Source: Lithospermum erythrorhizon
Taxonomy: Eukaryota > Streptophyta > Magnoliopsida > Boraginales > Boraginaceae
Direction of reading: 5' to 3'
Length of the DNA: 64,000 bases
NCBI GenBank assembly: GCA_019722365.1
Contig: JADFUC010001371.1
Location: 5,001-69,000, forward strand
Part shown: one piece after another, positions 25,748 to 36,800 of the stretch
How positions within the stretch are numbered: position 1 is the stretch's first letter
Layout of the letters: each line of letters begins with the position of its first letter
Position numbers and translations under genes: made by a program
The notes under the pieces: model-generated
What the model saw: the letters and a program-made list of their open reading frames with translations, nothing else
Told to the model about the DNA's origin: nothing
Databases searched by the model: none

Positions 25748-25861
25748 ATACACCCTAGTACATGTTCCTCGGCGCTGAGGGCATCCCCGAAGGGCAGGGG
25801 ATTTGGTGACATTTCTGATTGGCTGTCTTGTATTTCTAATAAGTTGTTTAATTGTTGGCAT
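25748..25861 (-). CDS. rps12: rps12 5' exon (trans-spliced), intact
   Basis: Exactly 114 bases (38 codons) from ATG at 25861: [20 protein letters not shown], then [18 protein letters not shown], followed by the group II intron start GTGCGAC. No indel. In plastids this exon is joined in trans to exons 2 and 3 in the inverted repeat. Those are not here, so the copy cannot make S12 alone. Confidence 0.95.
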
Positions 25862-26010
25862 GTTGAATCATATACATAATGAATGGGCTGGTTTAGATTG
25901 ATCCTAACCGGATGATTTGATTATGAATTGCTTTCTATTTAAGATAATTAGAACCTCGGATATTAATCTCAAATCATGAATTTGCGCGAAATCCACCTTA
26001 AACGTTATTT

Positions 26011-27109
26011 TCATTCAACTGCCACAAGATCAATAATTCCATAAGCTTTTGCTTCTGTTGCTGACATAAAAACATCTCTTTCCATGTCTTCGGATACAAC
26101 CCATAATGGTTTACCCGTTCTTTGTACATAAACCCTTGTGATGGTTTCACGCAGTTTCAGCAGTTCTTCCGCTTCCAAGATAAATTCTCCCACTTGTGTC
26201 TCACTTCATGGATCATTACTGATAAATATAATAAATAATAAAAGGTTTCTTTATCTCGCATGATGAAGCGAAAGAGAAAAAGATAAATTGAACAACCGTA
26301 CGAGCATAATTTGTGCGTTGCATACACGGCTCTACAATAAGGTGACCATACCTACTACATTGAAGAAAGATAAAAAATCCATCAGACCTGGGGCAGATAG
26401 GTAAATGATCAAAAAGCAAAAGCTCCTTCCTTTTCGGAGGAATTCAAAATACTATGATGGCTCCGTTGCTGTATATATTTAATTTTTGTTGTCTGTGATT
26501 CAGCAATCCCAAAGTTTCTTTTTGATTCGATCAAAGGAAATCTTGTTTTTTCCGCGCTCTTTCATAACAAAAATTTTGTTAAGAGTCTCCCGGTGTAGAA
26601 AACAAAAGGGTTGTGACGCTGAACTGGTTTAAATAGATAAGAGAAAATCGGAAATCCTTTTTATCTCATACTACTCTCTCGATACATAATCTAACATTTT
26701 GAAAAAAAAAAATTATCATATCAGATTCGAAGTGCCATGCTATTGTTACTTAATATTTATCTGGCGAAGGCATAGTCTTCTTTTTCTTTCTCAAGCCAAA
26801 AACCTCATTTGGCGCCTAGCGTGAGGGAATGCTAGACGTTTGGTAATTTCTCCCCCGACCAGGAGAAAAGATCCCATGGAGGCAGCTAACCCCATGCATA
26901 CTGTATGGACATTCGGTCGTACAAATTGCATAGTATCATAAATAGCTATTCCAGGTATTACCCACCCCCCAGGAGAGTTTATAAACAAATAAATATCTTT
27001 TGTATCGTCCTCGATACTAAGATATACCATAAGACCAATAAGTTGATTCGAGATCTCGCTATCAACCCCTTGGCCTAAAAAAAGTAATCTTTCTCGATAA
27101 AGTCGGTTG
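26011..27109 (-). pseudogene. clpP: clpP, plastid Clp protease subunit, exons 2 and 3 only
   Basis: ClpP1 is the plastid-encoded catalytic serine protease subunit of the Clp complex. Exon 2 is 26818-27109, exactly 292 bases and fully open: [40 protein letters not shown], and the active-site serine in [11 protein letters not shown]. Exon 3 is about 26011-26216. It starts at MIH and lacks about 25 bases (QPASSFYEAQT region), then reads [20 protein letters not shown] to IIDLVAVE. Intron 1 has a perfect group II domain V at 27135-27168. Exon 1 is not found before the sequence turns nuclear. Confidence 0.9.
26217..26817 (-). other. clpP intron 2
   Basis: Group II intron of about 600 bases. The 5' end reads AGGCGCCAAATGAGG where GTGCG is expected. 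No gene inside. Confidence 0.7.
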
Positions 27110-28344
27110 ATTAGGGTAAAGTTGTATCCCTTAGGAACCGTACATGCACCTTTTGATGCATACGGTTCAAAAAATTGTGAAAAAAAAATCAATGTATAGA
27201 TTCCAATCCTTGTTCTTTTTTATAGCTATAGCAGGTTTTCTGACTTCTAGCAAAAAGACCTTTTATTCGATTTTTCAATAAAGACTTGTTTTGACTTTTT
27301 TTCTTATAATAGAAAGAAGTCACTAAACTTCTCGAATTAACTTCTCATTGATGCATTTTTTCATCGAGATTTAATGCGAATCACGATGGTATTTTCTTGT
27401 TCATGAATGGGTCTATGATTGAAAGGGGTAAAATGGGAAGAAATTCTTGGTGAAGCCAATAACTACCTATACCTATTTTCTTTATATATAGTATAGATGT
27501 TAATGAAAAAATACTCATATTAAATGGAGTATCCGTTGAAACTCTTTAAAAATTCGGAGCTCGACTTCGAAAAACTATTTGATTTGACTTGATAAATAAT
27601 GATACACATGATTATATTAAGGCCATATTCGATGTAAAATCCCCCAAAGAATAAAGGTTCACCCTCGATTCAAGAATTATCAGGCTTAGTTTCAAAATAC
27701 TTGATCATGTTCGACTCATTTCGGAAACATATCAATGATTCTAGATTTGACTTCTCCTCTCATTTCTAGCAAGGCTGTGAGAGTAATCCATGGAAGTTAC
27801 AAGGATTTAAATTTTAATAATTTCATTAAACTTATAAACTAAAATTAAGAATGAACATGGCTTAAGAGGATTAAAATCTCTAGAACATGATCCCCAATGA
27901 TGAACAACATACAAACAAATTATGGAGGATTACCTCAAGTTTTCCTGATCATTAGTCCTTAGAATCTGTGGTACCCTTTAAAACTAAGAACTTTGACATA
28001 AATGGATAGGTAGTCCTTGATAATATTGTTAACATTTTATCAACATCATAGAAAAGAAAAGTGAAGCTATATATACTAATAGGAATTCTTCCGTATAACT
28101 TTAACTGAACTGTTTAAGAAATAAAATGGTTGAACACATAAAAAGACATGCAAATTTTGATGCTTGTACAATAAGCTTACACAAAGAATCAATGAATAGA
28201 AACTAATATGACCTTGGAAGAAACTACAAGATTCTTGACATAATACAATAAATCTTATCTGCAAAAAGAATGAAAGAATGACTCTACTAGTAATGTATAT
28301 CTGATGCAAAATAAAGCCTTACTCCTGCATTTTGATTGATGATC
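27110..28344. other. clpP intron 1 remnant, plastid-nuclear junction and SCL28 3' flank
   Basis: Plastid clpP intron 1 is recognisable to about 27.5 kb. The rest up to the SCL28 stop looks like AT-rich nuclear intergenic DNA. clpP exon 1 is absent. I could not place the junction to the base. Confidence 0.6.
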
Positions 28345-30386
28345 ATAATCACTTTGGTTGAGTTGCGATAGAAGAACTGCACTGCATCTACCCGATACCA
28401 TACTGAAACATAAAGAGGTTGATCACTCAGCTCAAAGTAAGTACTGCTGCTGCTCCATCATCTTGCACGCTCCCTTGTGATAATCTTAAGCCTGTGTGCA
28501 TCTTCAACAACAATTGACTCTGAAAATTCCCTCTCGAAATTCGGAACTCCTGAAACCTCCTTGCTCAAGTGACTTCTTCCTTCCCACTTTGCAAAGTTTG
28601 TGCCTTTCGAGCCTGTCTCGACCTTCACACAGAAATGTGCAATTTCACGTGCCAACATCTCTTCAATCTTCATCCTGACTTGACTGTCCAAAGGTAAGCC
28701 TGACGAATCAATACTATCAAAAATGGCAGAATAGTATTTCAACGCGTTGCAGAATCTTGCTTCCAAAATTGGCTCATTAAGCTCAGCTTCTTGCTCGGCC
28801 ATAACAACAATAGAAGGATTGGTGCTCCGAATCACGCCCAAGAAATCCTTTAGTGCTCCTCCTGTAGAATCATAAAGAACCTTGTGCATTTGAAATGTAC
28901 AATTTATTGCCACACTTTCTCTCTCCTTAACATGAAGCATCCATAGTCTCACATCCTCCAACCTATCGACAACTGGATGAAATTCAAAAGGCAGATCCAA
29001 CGATTCAGCAAATCCAGCAAGTCTGTCGCCTGTTTCAATCAGCTCTTTCTTGGAATCACCCACACCAGTAATTCTAACATGGCTGGGAGGACTAGTTCTT
29101 GTGGCCAAACTCTGAAACAGACTAGGCCACTGAAGCCCTTGCTTAATGTCAAAATCAATAATATGAACTCTGTCACGCTCCCATCAAAGCTCTCAACAGA
29201 ATCTCATTTGCTGTGAACTGAATAGAGCCCCCAGTATCGGGGGAGACCTGGTTCAAAAGCACTCAAGCCGCAGTCCCACCATCATCATCAACCCGATCAA
29301 GTTCCCTGGGAGGTAATATGGAAGATATGTGGCCAAAGTCTAGCAACACACGCAGGGCTAATGCCTCGGCAAATAAGCACTGAAATCACTTACGAGATGG
29401 TGGATCCCCTTGGAGAAGAAAGTTCCCCCAGAATGGATATGAAATGGCTAATTCAGGGATACAACTTTTGCACCAATTGATCCAATGCACAGTATTAGTA
29501 AGTTAACAAGCTCAAGTCCTTCATTTTCCTCATGGCGGTTTCTCTCATTATGATGTGCCACACAACTCCCATGTCCTCCCCAGGATTCCCTGACCACGTT
29601 CCCCTGTTTGAATAACCTGCAATGGATTCTCATTCAATCCCAGAACCAAACCATGACTCTCTGATGCAGTACTTGATCCGGCTTCCTCTTGACCCTGACT
29701 TGACTCGGCATTCTTATCCCCCAAGTCTGTTACTTCACACAACATAATGTCGATTCCAATACGGATTGTGAACAACAGTGGCAAAGGTGGGTCTACTAAC
29801 ATTACTAAGACAAAACACTCTCTTGACTCCTGAACATGTAGAAAGGTGTCTGCTACTTTGGTCAATGCAATTTGTTACCAATCAAAGGCGCCGCTCCTCC
29901 AAAACCAGGCTGCAACCACAAATTCCCATTTCCCCAACTTTGCAAGCAAGCCCAAATTGTCATCTTCACCAGGCTTAATTTGCCAGTGCCTTTTCCTCTT
30001 CACTCTGCTAAAGCAAACATCATCATCAAATGCCTCCTGCTCACATACCTCCTCTTCCCAAGCTCTTGTTCTTCTCAAGAACCCGCCTTTCTCGTCTCTT
30101 CTATCTTCCCCCATGGTATCTCTCTTTGACTCTGAGGGTGTGACGGAGATAGCTGATTTTCTGCCCAAGTGAACCACTGCTTGGACCCTGGCCTGTGGGT
30201 TTCTCAATAGAAAAGACCAACAGGCCTAATGGTGCGGCCTGAACCGTCTTTCCGTGAGAGGCTTCACATGGCAAATCCAATCTCTGTGTGCTCACATTGA
30301 AGGAAATTGCAAGCTTGAGGCTGTGCTGAAACTTCACTCTCAATCTATGCCTTGGAGAAACAATGTGGATGAACACCTGCCAACAT
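28345..30386 (-). CDS. SCL28: SCL28-type GRAS transcription factor, single exon, frame-broken
   Basis: SCL28 is a GRAS factor known in Arabidopsis to act at G2/M under MYB3R control. The start at 30386 reads M-L-A-G. One missing base soon after yields a stop, and STQRLDLPC follows in the next frame. Then come EEEVCEQEAFDDDVCFSRVK in the N-terminal region, ELVNLL (LHRI), and a VHIID motif at about 29150-29166 (VHIIDFDIKQGLQWPS in pieces). An open GRAS core runs 28640-29108: HVRITGVGDSKKELIETGDR and FEFHPVVDRLEDVRLWMLHV. A SAW-like DQPLY lies at 28415-28430. At least six indels, five of them in the last 60 codons. Stop placed near 28345 by homology. It may be a real gene with consensus errors, or a pseudogene. 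Confidence 0.85.
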
Positions 30387-31294
30387 TATTTAACACCCTT
30401 CCAATTCTTTCCCTATATTATTTTCCAGCTCCACTCACCCACTCTTTTATATTTTATCTTCTACTCAATTTTCTCTCCAATTTTTTCAAAAAGATTATCA
30501 GACAATGCAAATTAACAATCTTTTTATATAAAATCTCAATATAAATCAAAGAATAATGTTATTGTGAACATAAATCAAAAGAAACAAAACAATAACTCTA
30601 GTATGAGTGTGTGAAGTTGTCAATAAACCAATAATAACATAAAACTTGGTCCAATGCCAAAAAACTCAGATGATACTAGATAGTGGTGTGCCCCCTAAAC
30701 AATAATAAAATATGCGTGTTCTTAAAATGTATGAAGCTTGTGCAGCAAAAAGATAGAATCAATCCAATTAAACAAATAAAAGAATTAAACACAATAAAAG
30801 AATCAAAGAATGTTGAACAATATATAAACACCTACCGAAAAATGATCATGAATTCCAAATAACTGGAAAAAAATTAAAATACTTCATAGATTTGAGTTCT
30901 TAGCTGATTGAGTTCATGCACGCCTTGACAACATTGCTGAAACATTTTTCCACTAACATGTTGATGAAAAGCTGAAAATATGAGCAACCCAAATTAGCAA
31001 ATGCACTCTAAAACATACCAAGACTCAAAAAAATAAAAATAAAAAATCAACCCAAATTAGTAAATGTACTGATAGACATTCCAAAACTTAAAAAAATAAA
31101 AATGAAAAAATGAACCCAAGCCCCAAACCCAAAAAACCCCCTAGTTAAAAAACCTTGAATTTTCAAGAATGCATGAAGACACAGAAGAAAATTGACATCT
31201 TAGAGAGAATGAGAGAGTTAAAACTAAGCAAACTATGAGTACTTGTCTAAAGCCCCACCTACCCAAAAAGCCATATAAACGTTCACAACTCTGT
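30387..31294 (-). other. 5' flank or leader of SCL28
   Basis: About 0.9 kb between the SCL28 ATG and the nearest good TATA box. It may contain a long leader or a 5' UTR intron. Two copies plus a start of a third of a roughly 63-base tandem repeat lie at 30985-31120 (each beginning CAACCCAAATTAG). Confidence 0.5.
30985..31120. repeat. Tandem repeat, period about 63 bases
   Basis: Units start at 30985 and 31048 (CAACCCAAATTAG.AAATG.ACT, followed by an A-rich tail AAAAAAATAAAAAT), with a partial third at about 31112. Confidence 0.7.
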
Positions 31295-31303
31295 TTTTAT
31301 ATA
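31295..31303 (-). promoter_or_regulatory. TATA box for SCL28
   Basis: Minus strand TATATAAAA, about 0.9 kb before the ATG and 115-200 bases downstream of the two AACGG motifs. Assigned by position only. Confidence 0.45.
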
Positions 31304-31415
31304 GTATAAAAATGGACCCTCTATAAATTAATTATGATAATTTTTGAGACATAAAGTATATAGCTTATGATGGAATTTATTTTAAGGAATAGTTTGGGAA
31401 AATAATGTTAGTTTG

Positions 31416-31426
31416 TGTCCGTTAGA
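31416..31426 (-). promoter_or_regulatory. MSA-like element (MYB3R site), copy 1
   Basis: Minus strand TCTAACGGACA matches the mitosis-specific activator consensus YCYAACGGYYA at 10 of 11 positions. It fits the known MYB3R control of SCL28. Confidence 0.5.
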
Positions 31427-31486
31427 TGTTTGATCTAAGAACGTGCTTGCGATTGAAGAAGGTCGTTGGATTGTGTCGGTGAAATA

Positions 31487-31497
31487 TTACCGTTAAA
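31487..31497 (-). promoter_or_regulatory. MSA-like element, copy 2
   Basis: Minus strand TTTAACGGTAA holds the AACGG core with 9 of 11 positions fitting YCYAACGGYYA. It lies about 70 bases from copy 1. Confidence 0.4.
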
Positions 31498-31504
31498 GTG
31501 GGAG

Positions 31505-33809
31505 GTCGTGTGTCTCATTTATTAAACAAATGTGGAGTACTAGCCCTAACGCCGCATGTGTAGGAATAAAGTGTCATAGCACAGCATTTTTATAAACTAA
31601 CACAATAATATAAAAATATAAAAACTACAGTATTAGTGTATCAATTTCAATTTAACTGAAACATTTAATTTATCAGTAAAAAATAATCCAATTTTTCATA
31701 TTTAAATCGGTTTTTTACTTCAGCATTACGATCATTTACGTAAATTAGAAAATGAGTTATTTTAGCATGTATGCCTTTGGGAGGCTTTAATCAATAATCT
31801 TTATTTTTGTTTATGACTATCTTTTACTTTTGGTTATTTTAAGGAAGTGATAAATGAGAATAATGAATAAATAAGAGAAGGGGTGGTTAGCCAAAAATAT
31901 GTTTTGTGAAGTGATGAAAAAAGAGGAGAAAGTAGGTGGCTGGAGTGCGTTGAGAAAGTGTAGAATGGCTTGATTAATTTGAAAGCAAAAAAAAATTAGT
32001 CTTGATGAAAAGTATAAAAAAGGAGGAGGGAGTAATAAGTGTCTTTTTTTTGAATATTTATTCAGTTTATTAACTTAAAACATGATAATGCACATATATG
32101 TTATGTGTGTCATTTCATTTCGATAATCTTTTTATATAAATATAAAATTAAAAGGATAAATGAATTATAGTTTCAAGAAAGTAGGTGATTTTTGTTGAAT
32201 TAAAATCTCTCAATTGAATTAAAATAAATCGAGTATAAAGATTAAAAGAAGATGACACCTTGGCAGTATTTTTTGTGGCTACAAAGCTTATGCTTTCATT
32301 TATATATGAGGTACTTTATTTAGTCAGAATCTTTTTGTCTCAATTGGTAGCAACATCGATAATAATAAAATATATATATATAGTTTTTTTAAAAATAAAT
32401 TAACTTTTAATTTAAACTAGCCAATTAAACATCTTAACATGTAAAGTGGATAGTTATGCGATAGAAAATTAGAGTGGATAATGGTTATGCGATAGAAATT
32501 GATAATGCGTGGTGTGTGTGTGATGCAGTGTGTTGATTCCATGCGACATTTATCCTAAGAACTCAATGAGTGCTACTTTTACAAGTTTTCTAGCCATTTC
32601 TACTGTTTTTAATCATTACTTTATCCCGTTACTATTTAACTTCCTAACTTATATTATTTGTGTGTTGTTTGGGGGATATTAGGATTTACATGATCAGTAG
32701 GTGACATTTCATGTGAAATTGAACAATTCTATGTCATTTCCCATATCGAACAATAAAATCTACTCAAAATCGACTATGTCATCAATTGAAAGATACTCAC
32801 AACGTGTTTTTCAGCTGTAAGTATCATGCAGGTATCGGTGCAGGTCTTGAGAATTTGCATCTCTCAAATGTCCAAACTGGATACAGCTTTTTAACATATA
32901 TGGAGAAACTGTATTTTATCGAGTTGGGAAAACATCATATTATATATGGTATTCGAGCTAATATTATGAGCTAACAAGTCTTAATATTATCGAGCAATAT
33001 TATGGTCAATTTTCATCTCAAATGATCAGTAATGTCTTTTGTCCTTGTAACTTTAGTCTTGATTACTATCATATGTTCATAATAGTAGGACGGGTTGGCG
33101 AAAACGATCAAATAAGCTCGTTAAATGTTCACTACGTTCGATTTAACTAAGAATCGGTTACGATTCGTGACAAATGACTTATAATTCGTTTGTACTCGCT
33201 CGTGGTACTGGATTAAAATGGGTTATAATGATACTTTTTTATGACCGTTTGTATTTCGTTAATCACTAAATTTAAAATCGGATATATTTATTTAATATCT
33301 AAATCTAAAACTAACTAGATATTGGGCCAACAAGCAATGTCATAACTTAACACTAAACAGTTTAAGCTAATTACTAATCGGTCGAGCGATTTGCGGTAGC
33401 GATCGGTGCTGGCTTTGGTGGCGATTTTTGTGCGAATAGATTAACGAACCAGTTTTTTAAGACATTTTGAGCGATTAATCGGCCTTCAGTGGGTAAAATA
33501 GCAGCGATTCGGTTCTAGCGAATCGAACCGGTTTGGTCCAAAAACCGAGATCGATTCGACTGGATAAACCTAGTCATGAAGGCTAACAAAACTGTGCAAA
33601 ACACCAAGCATTTCTAAGACAGAGGTATCACTAAATTTCCTTTGCACCTACTTTCAAAGAACAGATAAAGTGACAAAAGATTCTGCAACTTAGAACTAAT
33701 ATTTACCAAAACAACAAGGGTGAGAGAAGTAAGGAGCAGGCAAAATGAGAATCTGTGCAATAATAGAACTACCTAATATAATGATTGTTGGCATATATTA
33801 CCTTGTTCT
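31505..33809. other. Intergenic region between HAP2 3' end and SCL28 promoter
   Basis: AT-rich. One end of a possible Stowaway-like element (GGAGGGAGTA) occurs near 32022-32034 without a clear partner. From 33085 to 33570 the base use changes (many CG, ATTCG, CGAACC words, such as GCGAATCGAACCGG at 33518-33531), which looks like an old transposon remnant. No gene seen. Confidence 0.5.
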
Positions 33810-36800
33810 CTATACTCTTTGTTTAGCATGTTTCTTTTTATATGGAACCTTAACTTTAAAGTGACCACCATCTTCCATACCTTCGCCGATCCTCGTCCCT
33901 CTTTGTTTTCTCCGTCTATGGTGCTCTAAAGTGTCATCATGCCCTAATTGTAACAGATTTGTGGCGCCTAAACCCTCGTCACTCGTTCTCCAGTGTGTGT
34001 TCTTGTCATTGTGTAAATCATGATCAGGTTCACCTGCAAAATGCTCATGCTTGTGGTCTTTATAGGTGGGTTTTCGCCTTCTTTGAGCATGATGCTTATT
34101 TTGATGAACTTCATGTTTCTGATTTTTCTTGTGATGACCTTGTAACAATTGAACATCAACTCCATGCCTGAACCTTTCCCTAGATCTTTGATCAGACGAT
34201 GAAAAATGATCTTCCCACCAGTCATATAGCGGATCAAATACTCCTTTTTCGTGCAAAAGATAAAGCAACACAAATACTGCATTTCATTGAGCATTTACAG
34301 TTATTTATGTAATGTGTAGAGATCTATCCTTCAACTTGGAAATTCAAACAATGTACTATATGATTTAGTATGTAAACAGACCTACCTGTAGGGAAAATGG
34401 CTAATAGCAAACCAAACATTACAATCCAACTCATGCAAATATACTGGATGTAACCTTCTGAAATGAAAAATCCTACACAATTGCTTCTGCAAAACGATCA
34501 ATATCAGGAAAAACTCATGAGCACCATCTAGAAAATGACATGAAGTGAAACATTATACTAATGAAGTAGATCATGCAAGAGGACGGACCAAATCAGCCCA
34601 CAAAAGCTCACACATATAACAACAGAAGATGTAACAACAAGAACAAGAACAAGCGTGGGTGAAAAATAATAAGTTGATAATGTTTGAAGGAATCATGGCT
34701 TGTTGACCAGGCCCGGCTAACAGGGAGTGCAAACCTGTTTTGAAGGAACAGGGCCCAAAGTTTGGGGCTGTATATTTGATATTCATTCATAGAGAAGTAA
34801 GTACTAGTCTTGTGTAATTGATAAAATGATGGAACTTTTCACAGTCTGGTTCAATCCTTGCAGCAACTAGTTTTTGGCACAGAGTCTCTTCTTCTACAAA
34901 ACTCAAAGGGAAGGAATCACGGAGGCTTCACCTGCCACGTTGCAATATAATGAGAGGAAACACTTGTGAGAAGAATCAGAATTGTACGATATTACTGGCT
35001 TAAGAGAAATCTTTGGAGGAAACAGAGAGAGGATTAGAGTGTAACACAACACAGGGAGTAATTATCTTTGGCCGGGTAATTGATGTGAAGAAGAAAAAAT
35101 AATTCGCTATGTTTATTTGTGAAAGCTTTTTTATAAAATCTTTGTACTTTTATTGGTATTGTGTGTGGAAGCTTGCCATGCAGAATGGTGGTTGGAAATC
35201 AGCTTTGTAGGTTAGAATATGGAAGTTTGTGTTGTTAGAATATGAGAGTTGCTCACATATTAACTTTGGAGTTAACTGAGAGTGAAAGAGATTGAGAGAG
35301 AGCGTCTGAGAGATTTTGTGTGGGACTTTCGTGTGAGAAAAACTCTGTCAGGTTGAGAAGTGATAGAATGGGATTAGCAGGAATAACTTGTAACAATCTT
35401 CATGACTGTATTAGGTGGATTTGCGGCAGAGCCCCGGATGTCGCTTTCGCATTGAGGGGAACAGAGTGCCAAAATCACTTAATAATACGATTTAATTTTC
35501 GCATTATTTTAACTTTGTTTGTGCGTAGCAAAATTAGTGTTGTATCTATGCGGTTAATTTGTTGTTATCTTGTCACTGAGGATACGAGTTATCGTCGAAG
35601 AAATATGGAATACATCACTACATATACTATAATGTGCAAGGGCTTGGATTTACAGTGGCCGAGTAATGTATTTCTATTCACGATAAAAAAAATTTTTAAT
35701 TTTTCATGAAATAACTTTTCAACTTCATGGTGCTTAACCAGCACAACATAAATAAATTCTCGCTGGCTTCTTCCATAAATATTATCTAGCAATGTAATAT
35801 TATAAACTGAAGAAATAAGTTGTTTACATGATACTTTATGTTTATTTTTCTTTATGTTAAAACTTTTCATCTTATTTAACTTTTTAAGGTTTTTTAAAAA
35901 TTTATTTTTTTCTTTCATTATAATTTTTATTAACAAAAATAATAAAATGAAGCAGGTATTGACCACGCCAACTAGTTGTCAATAATGGTTGTAGGATTCT
36001 TAACACTGGTATCCAAATAAAAGATTCTGCAAATTGGTAATAGATTAGAAGAAGCTCATTTTGATTTTTGAACTTTCACGTCAGATGGATGTAAAAATGG
36101 CATTTCTGTTGAGTTTAGAGGAAAGAGGTTTGTAACAAACAACACAGAAGAAATTTAAAGATGAAGCATTTAGCAATAAATCCCATATACGGGTTAAAAC
36201 AAGTATCGCTTGTGGTATGTAAGTACAAAGTGATTACTTTATTTGATTTTTGAAGAAAATGTTACTTGGATAATGTATATACCTTAAGATTCGGTGGGAG
36301 CAAAATTTATTTTCTGTTTGTGTATGTGGATAATGATTTTGTTAGCAATAATGATAAAGAATTATATGAGGTAAAACAATTTCTTTTAAGTAACTTGATA
36401 TGAAAGATATGGGTGAGGCATTTTATGTCATTGGCATTAAGATCCATAGAGATAGATCTCGAGGCATTTTGGATTTGTTTCAAGGAGCTATATCCAAAAA
36501 GTCTTAGAAAGGGAATTGCGGTATGAAAGATTGTTCACAAGTCTAGCGCCGATTATGAAAGGTGATAGGTTGAGTTTGGACGATGTCCAGGAATGACTTT
36601 GAAAGGAGCGTACATAAAAAAATGTTCCATATACTTTTAGCGGAGTTGGTACAGCATGTATAACATGCCAGTGCGTATACTAGACCCGGCATTTATGTTT
36701 TTGGAGTGTTGGCGGATATGCGAGGTAATCAGAAATGTCGATCCTTGGTACAAAGAAAGTCTTGAATACCTTCGGGATACAGATTACATGCTTATGTATA

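Noticed and set aside
27566..27580. GACTTCGAAAA as part of clpP exon 1
   Set aside because: Only about 11 bases agree. Flanking codons do not match exon 1.
29875..30207. Overlapping open frames on both strands at 29.8-30.2 kb
   Set aside because: The minus-strand pieces belong to the frameshifted SCL28 N-terminal region. Plus-strand frames are shadows.
35320..35709. 129-codon plus-strand frame
   Set aside because: Lies in the LTR-like stretch of the intron 16 Copia fragment, no domain.
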